DNA from: Perca fluviatilis
Taxonomy: Eukaryota; Chordata; Actinopteri; Perciformes; Percidae
Reading direction: 5' to 3'
Length of the DNA: 64,000 nt
NCBI RefSeq assembly: GCF_010015445.1
Contig: NC_053133.1
Span: 29,072,285 to 29,136,284 of the forward strand
Position numbers and translations under genes: made by a program. This document shows, one piece after another, positions 1-11,604 of the stretch (its first letter is position 1; each line of letters opens with the position of its first letter). The notes beneath the pieces were generated by a model, which saw only the letters and a list, made by a program, of their open reading frames with translations, searched no databases and was not told the DNA's origin.

Positions 1-29
1 CAGACGCTCCACCAGCTCGCTGTTATTGG
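1..29 (-). CDS. dnah8: dnah8-like tail exon, cut by the window edge
   Basis: Minus-strand acceptor TTATGCTCTCAG at 30-41 is followed by ANNSELVERL (the first base of the Ala codon comes from the exon ending at 1185). The peptide continues the DNAH5/8 alignment (LANNPETLGKIED) exactly where expected. The rest of the exon lies left of position 1. Confidence 0.8.
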
Positions 30-3000
30 CTGAGAGCATAAGCACCGATTCAAAGCTAGAAGGGCACTCGGTGAGCGCAGATCTCCGCAAAACACCAAAC
101 GGCGTATCTCTAAATGTTAAAGGTCCAATATTGAGATATTTAGGGACATATCCTCATCTTTTTTTACTATAAAGCAGGTTGTGAAAGTATCAAAATGCTC
201 AATCCACAATAAAATGCACACAGCCCATACTCAGAAACTGTGCCATTAGGACTTCACAACTAGACTATATATATATATATTAGAGGTGGGAATCACCAGA
301 GGCCTTACGATACGAAATAATCACGATACTTATGTCACGATACGATATTATTGCGATTTTAAACAGCAATATTCTGCGATATATTGCAATTCATTAACTT
401 TTTTCCTACTTCAAATTTTTCCCAATTTCAAATTATGTCCCCAAAAGGAAACTTTGTCAACATCTGTTTTATCTAAAAATATAAATTTTCTCTGTTTGTT
501 CATCTCACTTCAATTGTATAGCTGCAAATGGGGATTGTCAAGCAGACAATCTGACCAACACATATATAATAAAAGATCAATTCTTGGCGTCTGTGTATCG
601 ATACAGTATTGCCACGGAAAATATTGCAATACTATGCCGTATCAATTTTTCCCCCACCCCTAATATATTATATGTATATATATATTTTTTTTTGATAACT
701 CTGCAAACCCTTGGTGTTCTCTCAATGAGCTTCATGAGGTAGTCACCTGAAATGGTTTTCACTTCACAGGTGTGCTTTGTCAGGGTTAATTAGTGGAAGT
801 TTTTCCCTTTTTAATAAAAAAGCAAAGGGTGGCTACTTTGAAGAATCTAAAATATAAGACATGTTTTCAGTTATTTCACACTTTTTTGTTAAGTACATAA
901 TTCCATATGTGTTCATTCATAGTTTTGATGCCTTCAGTGAGAATCTACAATGGAAATAGTCATGAAAATAAAAAGGAAACACATTGAATGAGAAGGTGTG
1001 TCCAAACTTTTGGCCTGTACTGTGTACATATATATATATATAGGTATAAAGTGCCGCTACAGTCATTCCCCGGCTGTTTTGATGGTGCAGAGAGCACAGA
1101 TGGTGAAGACCTGGAAACACTGACCAATGAGAGACTGGTTTAGACTGGGATATTTCAGGATGGGGCTGTGTTTGGCCCTCCTACCTGCGGCGGTGTAGTC
1201 TGCAGGGCTGCTCAGCTGGCCGATGACCTCGGGAAGTTCCACCTGCTGCAGTTGGAACTTTCTCTCCATGTTGACTCTGGCCGAGCTCAGATTACTGACG
1301 AACTGGTCCACCGAGGACAGAAAGGACTGGACGTCTGGACAGGAGGCGCCCTCCTGCACAGAGCCCCACGCCTGAAGACAGAATACAGAAAATGTGATTG
1401 TTGCGGGGCAAAAATCCTCGATTATGCGCCACATTTTCTTAAAAAATGTGATGGAATATGCTATATGTGATATTTATGCAACTTTATGCAATGAAATTGC
1501 GGGAACTTGCAAAAACTGCAGTTTGATGAAAAAGACAAAAAAAAGTGATTCCCCCCCTCCCCCCTAACACCCTGCTTTTCGATGATGTTCACGTCACGTA
1601 ATTACATCACTTCATAACGTTCCCATGGCAACAGGGGAAAATGGCTGCTCTTGTGTGAAGTAAACGCTGTCACTACCCAAAGTGAGTAGAGTGCAGGTTT
1701 GAGTAGCGCATGCTCAGATTTAAACTGTTTACGGCATAACGTGTCTTACTGAAATTTGTGAAATCTGTAAAATAATAAACTTTTCTCTGTACATACAATA
1801 ACAGAAGATGGAAATCATTTCTAAAACGTTTTAGCTATCTATGATTGTTTGGTTGCTAACGTTAGCTCAAAACGCCATTCAACTGACAGCCAATGTTGTG
1901 TTTGATTGCTAACTTGTAGCTAGCAGTCATTTCAAAAACGTTTTAGCTATCTATGATTGTTTGATTGCTAACGTTAGCTAAAAACGCCATTAGCATCTAG
2001 TAGGTTACTTGATTGCTAACGTTAGCTCAAAACGCTGTTAGCATCTAGTAGGCTACTTGATTGCTAACGTTAGCTCAAACCGCCGTTAGCATCTTGTAGG
2101 TTACTTGTCGCAAAGTGACGCATGCGCAACTTACATCTGCACTCTCCTCACTTTGGGTAGTGAAAACGCAACATTTTTCAACTTTCTGCTAAGATATATT
2201 ATGGGACTTTTTTAGAACGAAAATGCGAGGATTATGAAATCATGTAAGCCCCGCATATTTTGCAGAAATCGGCAATTTATGCAGCGGAAGTGCGGCGTAT
2301 TTGAAATAATGTGCCCCCCCCCCCCACCGCATAAATATGCAGACTTTGGCTGATTATGCATTGAATTATGCGATCGCATAATTGCGGGACTGTTTTACAT
2401 GTCCTCCTGCCCAAACAGCAGAATAGGTCGATTTCCAATTACACCAAAAACGACATCTGACCCCAGATATCCACCTGATGCAGATTGTTGCGTCGTCCGC
2501 CATACTCACACCACACCGGGAGAGTCTCAGCATTGTGAGTGTTCTGCCTGCCCAACTAGTAGATTTTATTGTTTTGGTCAATTTTTCGGGATATTTGTGC
2601 TTCTACTGTAAAAGTAAGTCGTCTAAATGATGATACCAAAAGTTTCTTCCATTTAGTCCAGTTATGAACGACACGGATCAAAGAGGTGTTTGGTGTTTTT
2701 TGCCCCCAACGGCGCCTTCCAGGCAGCGAGGAAATGGTTATGTTTAGGGTTAAAGTTGGGGTTAGCTGCCTGGAAGGCGCCATTGGGGGAAAAAAACCAC
2801 CATTGAGCGATCAAAGATTTGTATATACGATCAGGAGTCTGAACAGATAATGTATTTTGAAAAATTGACCAGTTGCTCTAGCCGTTCCAGTTCCTGCCTG
2901 GACTGTTGAACACCCCACCTGTGTCCTCTGTCAAAAATAGACCAAATATGTAGTCAGTCTAGGTAGTCTGTGTAGTAAATGTGTGTTGTTAGCTGCTCAC

Positions 3001-6000
3001 ACAGTCTACCTGTACGGTTGTTTTCTGGGTGAAGACAGTCCGGATTGGATGTTGGTGTTTACCTGCTGGGACCGGAGGGCCGGTATCATGATGTGAGCCA
3101 GCAGAGTCTCCAGACTGGTCAGGATGCTGCCGTCGCTGCAGTCCAGCATGCCGAAGTTCACCTCCTGTAAACACAGCATGGGACAACAGCGTGAGAGCTA
3201 CACAGCTAGATCACAGCTGTCTTACTAAACGCTTCCCAATGAGTCAACAGGAGGACCGAGTGGAGCGACAGACCTGCTGTACGTTAGCGGTGGTTATCGC
3301 CTTCTCAGTGGTTCTCAGGAAGAAAAGGCACTTCCCCAGTAAAGGCTGAAAATAACAAAAAAAAGAGACTGTGTTTAGTTTAAAACTGCAGTGTGGAAAT
3401 TTGTCTCCTACCGATGGCAAGAGGAAATAGGCCTTCAACTTTTCAAACAAGTATTTTGCAATTAACGCAAACCATTACTGCCATAAGTGTTTAACTTTTT
3501 TTGTATGTACATTTTTCAATATATATATTTTTATATTTCAATTCCCTTTCCGGAGATACTAAAGTCCATGTTATTTTTTTTTTTTGAATCCAATTGATAT
3601 AAAATTTTGTTTTGTCTGTATTGACATATTTGAAAATCGATAATTATGATTATTTATTTTTTTCATTACATTTATATATCTGCATTTATGTCAAAACCTA
3701 GAGACTTTCAAGCATCAAAATGTCATTTATTAAATGTATTTGTGTCAAAATGACATAAACATCTTTTCGTATTCTATTTTGTCTTCAGGGAAGCGAAAAA
3801 GAGAATTAGATATGATATCAGAGTGGCTAGAACAGCTGCGTGTACAGTAAATGGTGGTTTGGTGGTGGTGTGGCCACCGTAGCAGTTAAAATGTGATCGG
3901 AATGGGAGGGGCTAGAAAGTAATATTAAGTTGGTTGTCATATACAATTTCACTGCTAGATGGGAGAAATTCTTACGTCTTAAGTTCTGGTATTAGTCCTG
4001 TATTATACATTTTTCACAACAACGCTAGGTTTGTTCTTCACCGGTGCTTCAGAAAGGCTGGTTGGAAGTATCGTCATCCTGATGATGAAAAACGATGATA
4101 AACTTTTAGATAGCTAAATTTACAAACGCTTCCATGTCTTTTAAACGCTGTTCCGACTTCATTAGCACCATAATTAGCATGCATCTTTTCAGCTCAAGCT
4201 TTGACTGCTGTGTAAACTTGGAACAAAGAGAACAGGTGAGTGGGATAACCAGTCTGTTTGCCCTGGGTAGAACTGGTCTGAGTGCAGTTTCCAGACTGAG
4301 TAATGTATGCGGGAGGTATTTTGTGTCGCCTCGCTAACCACCAAACAAAGCAACACGCAATTTTCTTCCATAGCAACTCAACACAAACTCAACCGGAGCA
4401 GGTATTGTCTCTGAGGCAGGACAATGGTTAACATTAGGCAGTCGCTCAGAGGGAAACTAAATATATGTTGACGACTGCTCGGACAGAATGTGCAATCATA
4501 AAGCATCATAAAGCATCTTATAGTTACACTTCTTCTAGTTACACTAGTTGCAGTCTTCTCCTGAACAGCGGTGGCGCTAATGAGGAAAGGACCGACGTTG
4601 CTCTTTCTACGGACTAGAAGAAGAAGAAAAAGGGCAGAACTGGCAGCAGCATTGCCGTCAATGCTTTGATCTGATTGGATGATCTACTTGGTGGGATCGA
4701 GCCTTTCATTCACCATAAAAGAGCTCATCTTAACCCAGTAAGTTTACCAGAGAGACTTGCAGTCACTCTGAGAGTCCTGGCATCACGTTGCCCTCAAATT
4801 CGTCCATGCTTCCTGTTTCCGCTTTGTCGCATGCCGCTGAAAAAAATAGAGTGGTGCACGCCCTCTGCTAGCGCACTTAAAATCCTGGCACGCCAGCGAG
4901 ATCTACGTCATTTTGACGTCACATTGGCGCGCGACAGGTCGGCTGCGGTGACTGTAAAAAGGCCTTTACTCTTCTGAAGCTCTTTGGGACTTTGTTCTGT
5001 ATAAGGTGCTATACTAATAATCACATATTATTATTATTATGTGTACAAAACATAAGGAGCCACTTTCAATGGCATGAATTTCTGCAGGAACCTATCAGAC
5101 TTTGAAGGAATTCAGGAACTTAACTTGCATTTTGACCTGGCTCTTTATTTAACCCCTGTCCCAAAAAACTTCCCCACTCCCATCCCTCTGTTTTTTTTTT
5201 TTACTGTCAAAGCGTCAGCATGGATGGATGTCTGAACGGGCCAAGACTCATAAGATGTTCCTGAAAGAAAAACACAAAACTACAGAGAGACGAAACTACC
5301 CCAAAAATATGAAAAAAGACAAAATATGAATTTAAAACGATTTAGAATAGATGCAAAACCACCACAAAAAGATGCAAACGACTGAAAATAAATGCTAAAT
5401 GACTAACAATAGATGCAATCCCCCACAAGGAGGTGCAAAACAACTACATAGAAATGTAAAACAACTAAAAATAGATGCAAAATTACTAAAATTCTGACGA
5501 CAGATGAGATGCCTCATCTGTCGCATATCTTTACAGGTTTATGAGAAAGTCAAACAGTCTTGTGGTTCCTGAATTAGCTCCTTTGTTATTAAAGGGGCGC
5601 CATGCAGTTTTGGCAATTTCTTCTCTGTTTTCTCTCTTTTTGCTGCAGGTTTCTCTACAGAGCTCCCCCTACAGCTTCAGAATAGATATTTTGGCAGCTC
5701 CTATGTTTACTCGTGTCTGACTTCTCGCTAGGTCAGTCTGCCGGTTCCTCTTTCTCTGTTCCTCCAACAATTCTTTCCTAGCTTTCTGCCTCTTTTTTTG
5801 CCAGCTCAGCCATGACGATAATGTGAAAAACTCCATCGCTACTTTGTTCTTATAGCTAGCCGGTTCCTGTATGCGTGCAGTGCCGGGAAGCAAGGCGCGT
5901 AGGGGGAGCGAGATGACCACCATTCAACCCGAAAAAAGTCATAGAACCGTTCCAATGACTCCGAAGCTGTTCAGTTAATGTAAATTAAGCTAAAAAAAAA

Positions 6001-9000
6001 AAAAAACTGCATAGTTCCCCTTTAAGCTTTCCTTTGTGATGTGTTTTACTGGAACTCAGACTTCCAAAAATGTGTAATCAACAGCAGTTGACGCCAACCT
6101 CGGAGCTCCCTGTGGTGATGAAGAGTTTCCTCTGAGCTGAAGTCGCTGCGTCCACACAGGACGAAAAACTGGAGGACGGATTCTGGGGAGACAGATGGAG
6201 ACAGAAAGGTTAAATGATGAGAAAAAGATAGGAGGCAGGAAGTCAGGGAGGAGACAGAAGTGATGAGGAGAGAGACAGAAATTGAAATCAGAAAAACAGA
6301 CTGAGAACAGAGAGACAGAAAAAAACTTGAAATAACCATTAAAAAATACAGTATTGTTTTACCTGCGTCACATTCTGATAGAAGAAAATCAACTTCTTGG
6401 ATCCGTTCGCAGCGAAGAACTCCTCGATGAGACTGAACTGGAAGAATAGGACATGAATCATCCAGAGTTTGGACTCGGGGAGAAGAGAGGAGACATTAGT
6501 TTTAAAACAGACTGTGGGTACGCCATATGTGCTGCCTGCACGAGCCAACATTCGCAGATGATAATCCTGTTTTACGACTACACTAGGGCTGTCCTCGACT
6601 AAAGAAATTCTTTGTCGACTAATCGATTAGTTGATTTAATTGACAGAGCTGTGCGCTTTGAAAGGTGGTTAAGACTAGAAAAGCACAATATAAATGTAGT
6701 TAATTAACCATCTGTAAAACTGAGTTTCTCCACAATTAATCCTGCAAAAGCACCACTTTAAATCTTGTGTTTACCATAAATGTGCTCAGAAGTTTCTTGG
6801 AAATAAGTAATTAAGCATGAATAAGCATAAAAAATGACTAATCAACTAAAGAAGTCTTAGTCGGCTAAGACCACAATGACCAATTAGTCGACTAATCGAC
6901 TAAGAGGTGGCAGCCCTAGACTACACGATCTGTTCCATGCTTGCGCACCTTAGCACTGCGGGAGTGTGGAGGAAACTGAAGGTCTGCAGTGACAGAAAGA
7001 CTCAGACTTCATTCCCCATGTAACCAACATGTTCATGTAACATGTAACAACTCCTTTATTATTTTGGATTGGCGACCACGTAAACAACCTCGTAATGCGT
7101 AGCGTAAGCTACACTTAAAAACATCACGACATCCCCACACTACACGTCACAACAATAACAAAGGCGCCAAGGCGTAGTACACGGACGTCTATATGCGGTT
7201 TTGGATCAGTGACAATAAGTACTTAATTTAAATATCTTTAGAAAACAGACCCACCGTTAACTGCACAATGAATAATATAGATAGATTTTTTTTATTGATC
7301 CAAAAAAAATGGGAAATAACAGTGTTGCAGCAGCAAAAATATCAGACACACAGCACACATACAGAGTATACAGTACAGGCCAAAAGTTTGGACACACCTT
7401 CTCATTCAATGCATTTCTTTATTTTCATGACTATTTACATTGTAGATTCTCACTGAAGGCATCAAAACTATGAATGAACACATATGGAATTATGTACTTA
7501 AAAGTATAAGTAATAATTGAAAAAAAAACATGTCTTATATTTTAGATTCCTCAAAGTAGCCACCCTTTGCTTTTTGATAACTCTGCAAACCCTTGGTGTT
7601 CTCTCAATGAGCTTCATGAGGTAGTCACCTGAAATGGTTTTACCTTCACAGGTGTGCTTTGTCAGGGGTTCATTAGTGGCATTATTTCCCTATTAATAAA
7701 AAAGCAAAGGGTGGCTACTTTGAAGAATCTAAAATATAAGACATGTTTTCAGTTATTTCACACTTTTTTGTTAAGTACATAATTCCATATGTGTTCATTC
7801 ATAGTTTTGATGCCTTCAGTGAGAATCTACAATGTAAATAGTCATGAAAATAAAAAGGAAACGCATTGAATGAGAAAGTGTGTCCAAACTTTTGGCCTGT
7901 ACTGTACATTAAATAATAGGAAACAATATACACTAAATAATAATTGAATACTACACGAGCAATATTTAAAATATATACAATTTGGAAATAAAATGTACAA
8001 CTGTGTTATGGTTTCAGTGTTTTGCTTTGCATTTTGTTCCGTTTCTGTTACCTGTTGGTTCATTTCTGTTGTCTGTATCCGGTTTTGTAGATTTCTGTTT
8101 AGTTTTCTCCCTGTTTATTGTGTTTATCCCCTCTTGACTGTGTCCTGTGTTGTGTCACGTTTCTGTGTTTAGTTGTCCTCAGGTTTTCTGTCTGTGTTCC
8201 TGTTTCCTGTTTTATTTTGATAGTCTGCTTTCTGTCTTGTCATGTCTAGCTTTAATTTCGGTGTTTTTTCCGCCTTTGTTGATTGTCCTGCCCCGCCCTG
8301 ATGTGTTTCACCTGTTGTATCACCTGTCCCTCATTTGTTAATTACCTCATGTATTTAGCCTCTGTGTTCCCTTTGTCTTTTGTCAGATCGTTTTGTGTCC
8401 ATGCCTGTTCAGTTTGTATCCGTGCTCTTGTGTTTCCTCCCTGTGCTTTGTGTCCATTCCTGCGTCTGTAGTGTTCCGGCCTGTGTTTTTGCCCGTCAGT
8501 TTGTGGTTTTGTTTTGTGAGTTTTCCAGTCAGTGTACTGCTATTTTTTGTTATATTAAAACCCTGAGTTCGACCATCTCCTGCCTGCCTGCCTCCCTCTG
8601 CAATTGGGTCCTCTTCCTGTCACTCCACACAACAAACTGTTTCAATAGATATAGATAAAGTTAATGTACAAAATGGGGAGTAAAATGTACAACTGTTTCC
8701 CTAGTAATGATAGGATGTAGATAAACATATTGTGCAAGGCTGTGCAAGGTGCATTCAGTGCAGTAAAATGTAGCCTACCAAAATATGCCTCCTGGCCGTA
8801 TGCGTGATACAAATAGTGTAGGGAAACCTTTCTACGCTTTGCGATTTATTTGCGCGTGCCGGCGAGCATCGGATCGGCCGCAGCGCACAGACCGCGTCGC
8901 TCGCAGACCGGGCGTGCTACCTTTGTTGTCAGAGACGAGGGTTTCCTCCACCTCCGGCTCGCCCAGAGTCCCGGCGTCCACCAACCTGCCGATCAGGTAT

Positions 9001-10121
9001 TTGTGTCGGGCGTCCAGCGCGGCTCGCCTCTCCTCCTTCATGGCCCTCGCCTGCTTCGCTATCTCTCTCCTCGCCTCGTTGGACAACAGCACGGCCCGTT
9101 TACCGGACACCTGGAAGACAGAGCCGTTCTTGAAGACACTGGGCATGGTTATATGTGTGATCATGGCGGTAAGCTAAGACAAAGTCGGAGGTCATTCTGA
9201 GTCGATCGCTCCAGCCAGAAGTCGAGCACATTGAAGAACTAGAGACTAGGGCTGTGCTCGATTGAAGAAATTCTGAGTCGACTAAACACTCATTCAATCG
9301 TACCGACTAATCGATTAGTTGATTTAATCGACAGATCTGTAAATCTGAGTTTCTCCACTAAGAGTCATGCTAAATGCACCACTTTAATTCTTGTGTTTAC
9401 CAGAGATGAGCTCGTACGTTTCTTGGAAATAAGTCACCCCGTAAAAAAAAAAAAGACTAATAAAAAAAAAAAATTTAATAACAACAAAAACACCCCATTT
9501 TTCACATTTAAACACCACAAGGGAGCAAGCCCTTAACCACGGCAATACCGTGACCCGCTGGAGTCCCGAAAAACTGTCACCATCTAGTTCCCACGCCTGC
9601 ATCATGGCGCCCCCTGTGTTCGGCTGCCGTTAGCGTTTACTCACCGAGGTGCTGGTGGTCGGGGGCGGAGCAGCTGCCGGAGAAGTCATGTGATTGATGG
9701 CTCTCAGGTTCTGGCTTCCTATTCGCCGATGTCCTCTGCCAGCCGCATCTGACGATCGGAGGAGGAAACAAATGATCAAAACTCCCCCCAAAAAAACAGC
9801 AGGAATACCTAAATAAGAGTTTCAATATTTTATTGGCTTTTATTGTTTCTAGGCCGCCATAAAACAATGGCTGTCAGCCATACAGCTATGGTAGTTATTA
9901 ATGTCAATAGGTCAGTCTGGTTTACACATTTCAGTTCTTTCAACCACAAAATGTACTCACACAATAACAGAAAAGCATCCAAACATAAATCACATCTTGA
10001 AATGGTTTTAGATGCATTAAATCCATTCATAGGTGTGTGATTAGTTGTGGTAATAGTAGTCGTACTCAGTGGTGTAATCTAATGTATTGTAGTGGGTATA
10101 CTGTACCAAACACACACACTA

Positions 10122-10212
<91 letters not shown>

Positions 10213-11550
10213 ACACACTACACTACACACACACTACACTACGCACACACTACACTACACACACACACACTACACTACGCACACACTACACTACACTACA
10301 CACATACTACACTACACACACACTACAATACATTACGCACACACTACACACACACTACGCTACACACACACTACGCCACACACACACTACACTACGCACA
10401 CACTACACTACACTACGCACACACTACACTACGCACACACTGCACTACGCACACACTGCACTACACTACACTACGCACACACTGCACTACGCACACACTA
10501 CACTACGCACACACCACACTGCACTACGCTACACACACACTGCACTACGCACACACTACACTACACTACGCACACACTACACTGCACTACGCACACACTA
10601 CACTACACTACGCACACACTGCACTACGCACACACTGCACTATGCCACACGCCACTACACCACACACCTTTACTACCACACACCACACATAAACCGCACA
10701 CACACTACTACCACAAATACACTACAAATAAACGCACACACACAACACACCACACAACACACACACACACCACATGCACACACCACTACACAACACTGCA
10801 CTACACACACAATACTTACGCACACACTGCACTACGCACACACTACACTACGCACACACTGCACTACGCACACACAACACTGCACTACGCACACACTACA
10901 CTACGCACACACTGCACTACGCACACACTGCACTCAGTGAGGAGCGGGTCGATAAAAGATGAGAAAAGTCTCTGGGCATGTTCTCCAGTGTTAGTTTAGT
11001 TTGCTGTCACATTACTCGATCCACTATTTGGGAATACAAATATCTGAAGTGAACGTTCTTTCACAAAACTATGTTGTTACGTATCATTGTATTAAGTGGG
11101 TATATGGACATCCTGGAGATTTCTTAGTGGGTATACTGTGTATACCTGCGTATCACGTAGACTACACTGCTGGTCATACTATAATTGCAGTAATATAGGA
11201 GTGAAATGGGCAAAACCAGCAGTAAAAGTAGTAGCAACAGATTGAGTCGTCAGCCACATTAAGTGTAACTCGTGTTATAATAGTATTACTGGTAGTTGTA
11301 GTTGTAGTGTTACTGCAGAATGACTAAAAATTTATGCAAAACCACCACAAAAAGATTCAGTACGACTAAAAATAGAGGTGAAACGAGCACAAAGAGACAC
11401 ATAACTACTACGTAGAAACATAAAATGGCTAAAAATGTATGCAAAATGAATACAAAAGGGATGCAAAACGACTAAAAGTAGACACCTCGCGACTCTTTAA
11501 GTTTGGGTGTCTTGTTCCTGTGTAGACAAAGTGGGAGTCCTCTTAATGGT

Positions 11551-11604
<54 letters not shown>

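Noticed and set aside
1168..1470. Plus-strand ORF of 100 codons
   Set aside because: It is antisense to the dynein exon at 1185-1371, whose minus-strand reading aligns with DNAH5/DNAH8 and has correct splice sites.
10037..10999. Long plus-strand ORF (320 codons) of Thr-His-Tyr repeats
   Set aside because: It is a TA microsatellite and a CACACACTACACTACG minisatellite; several frames are open at once and no start or splice context fits a gene.
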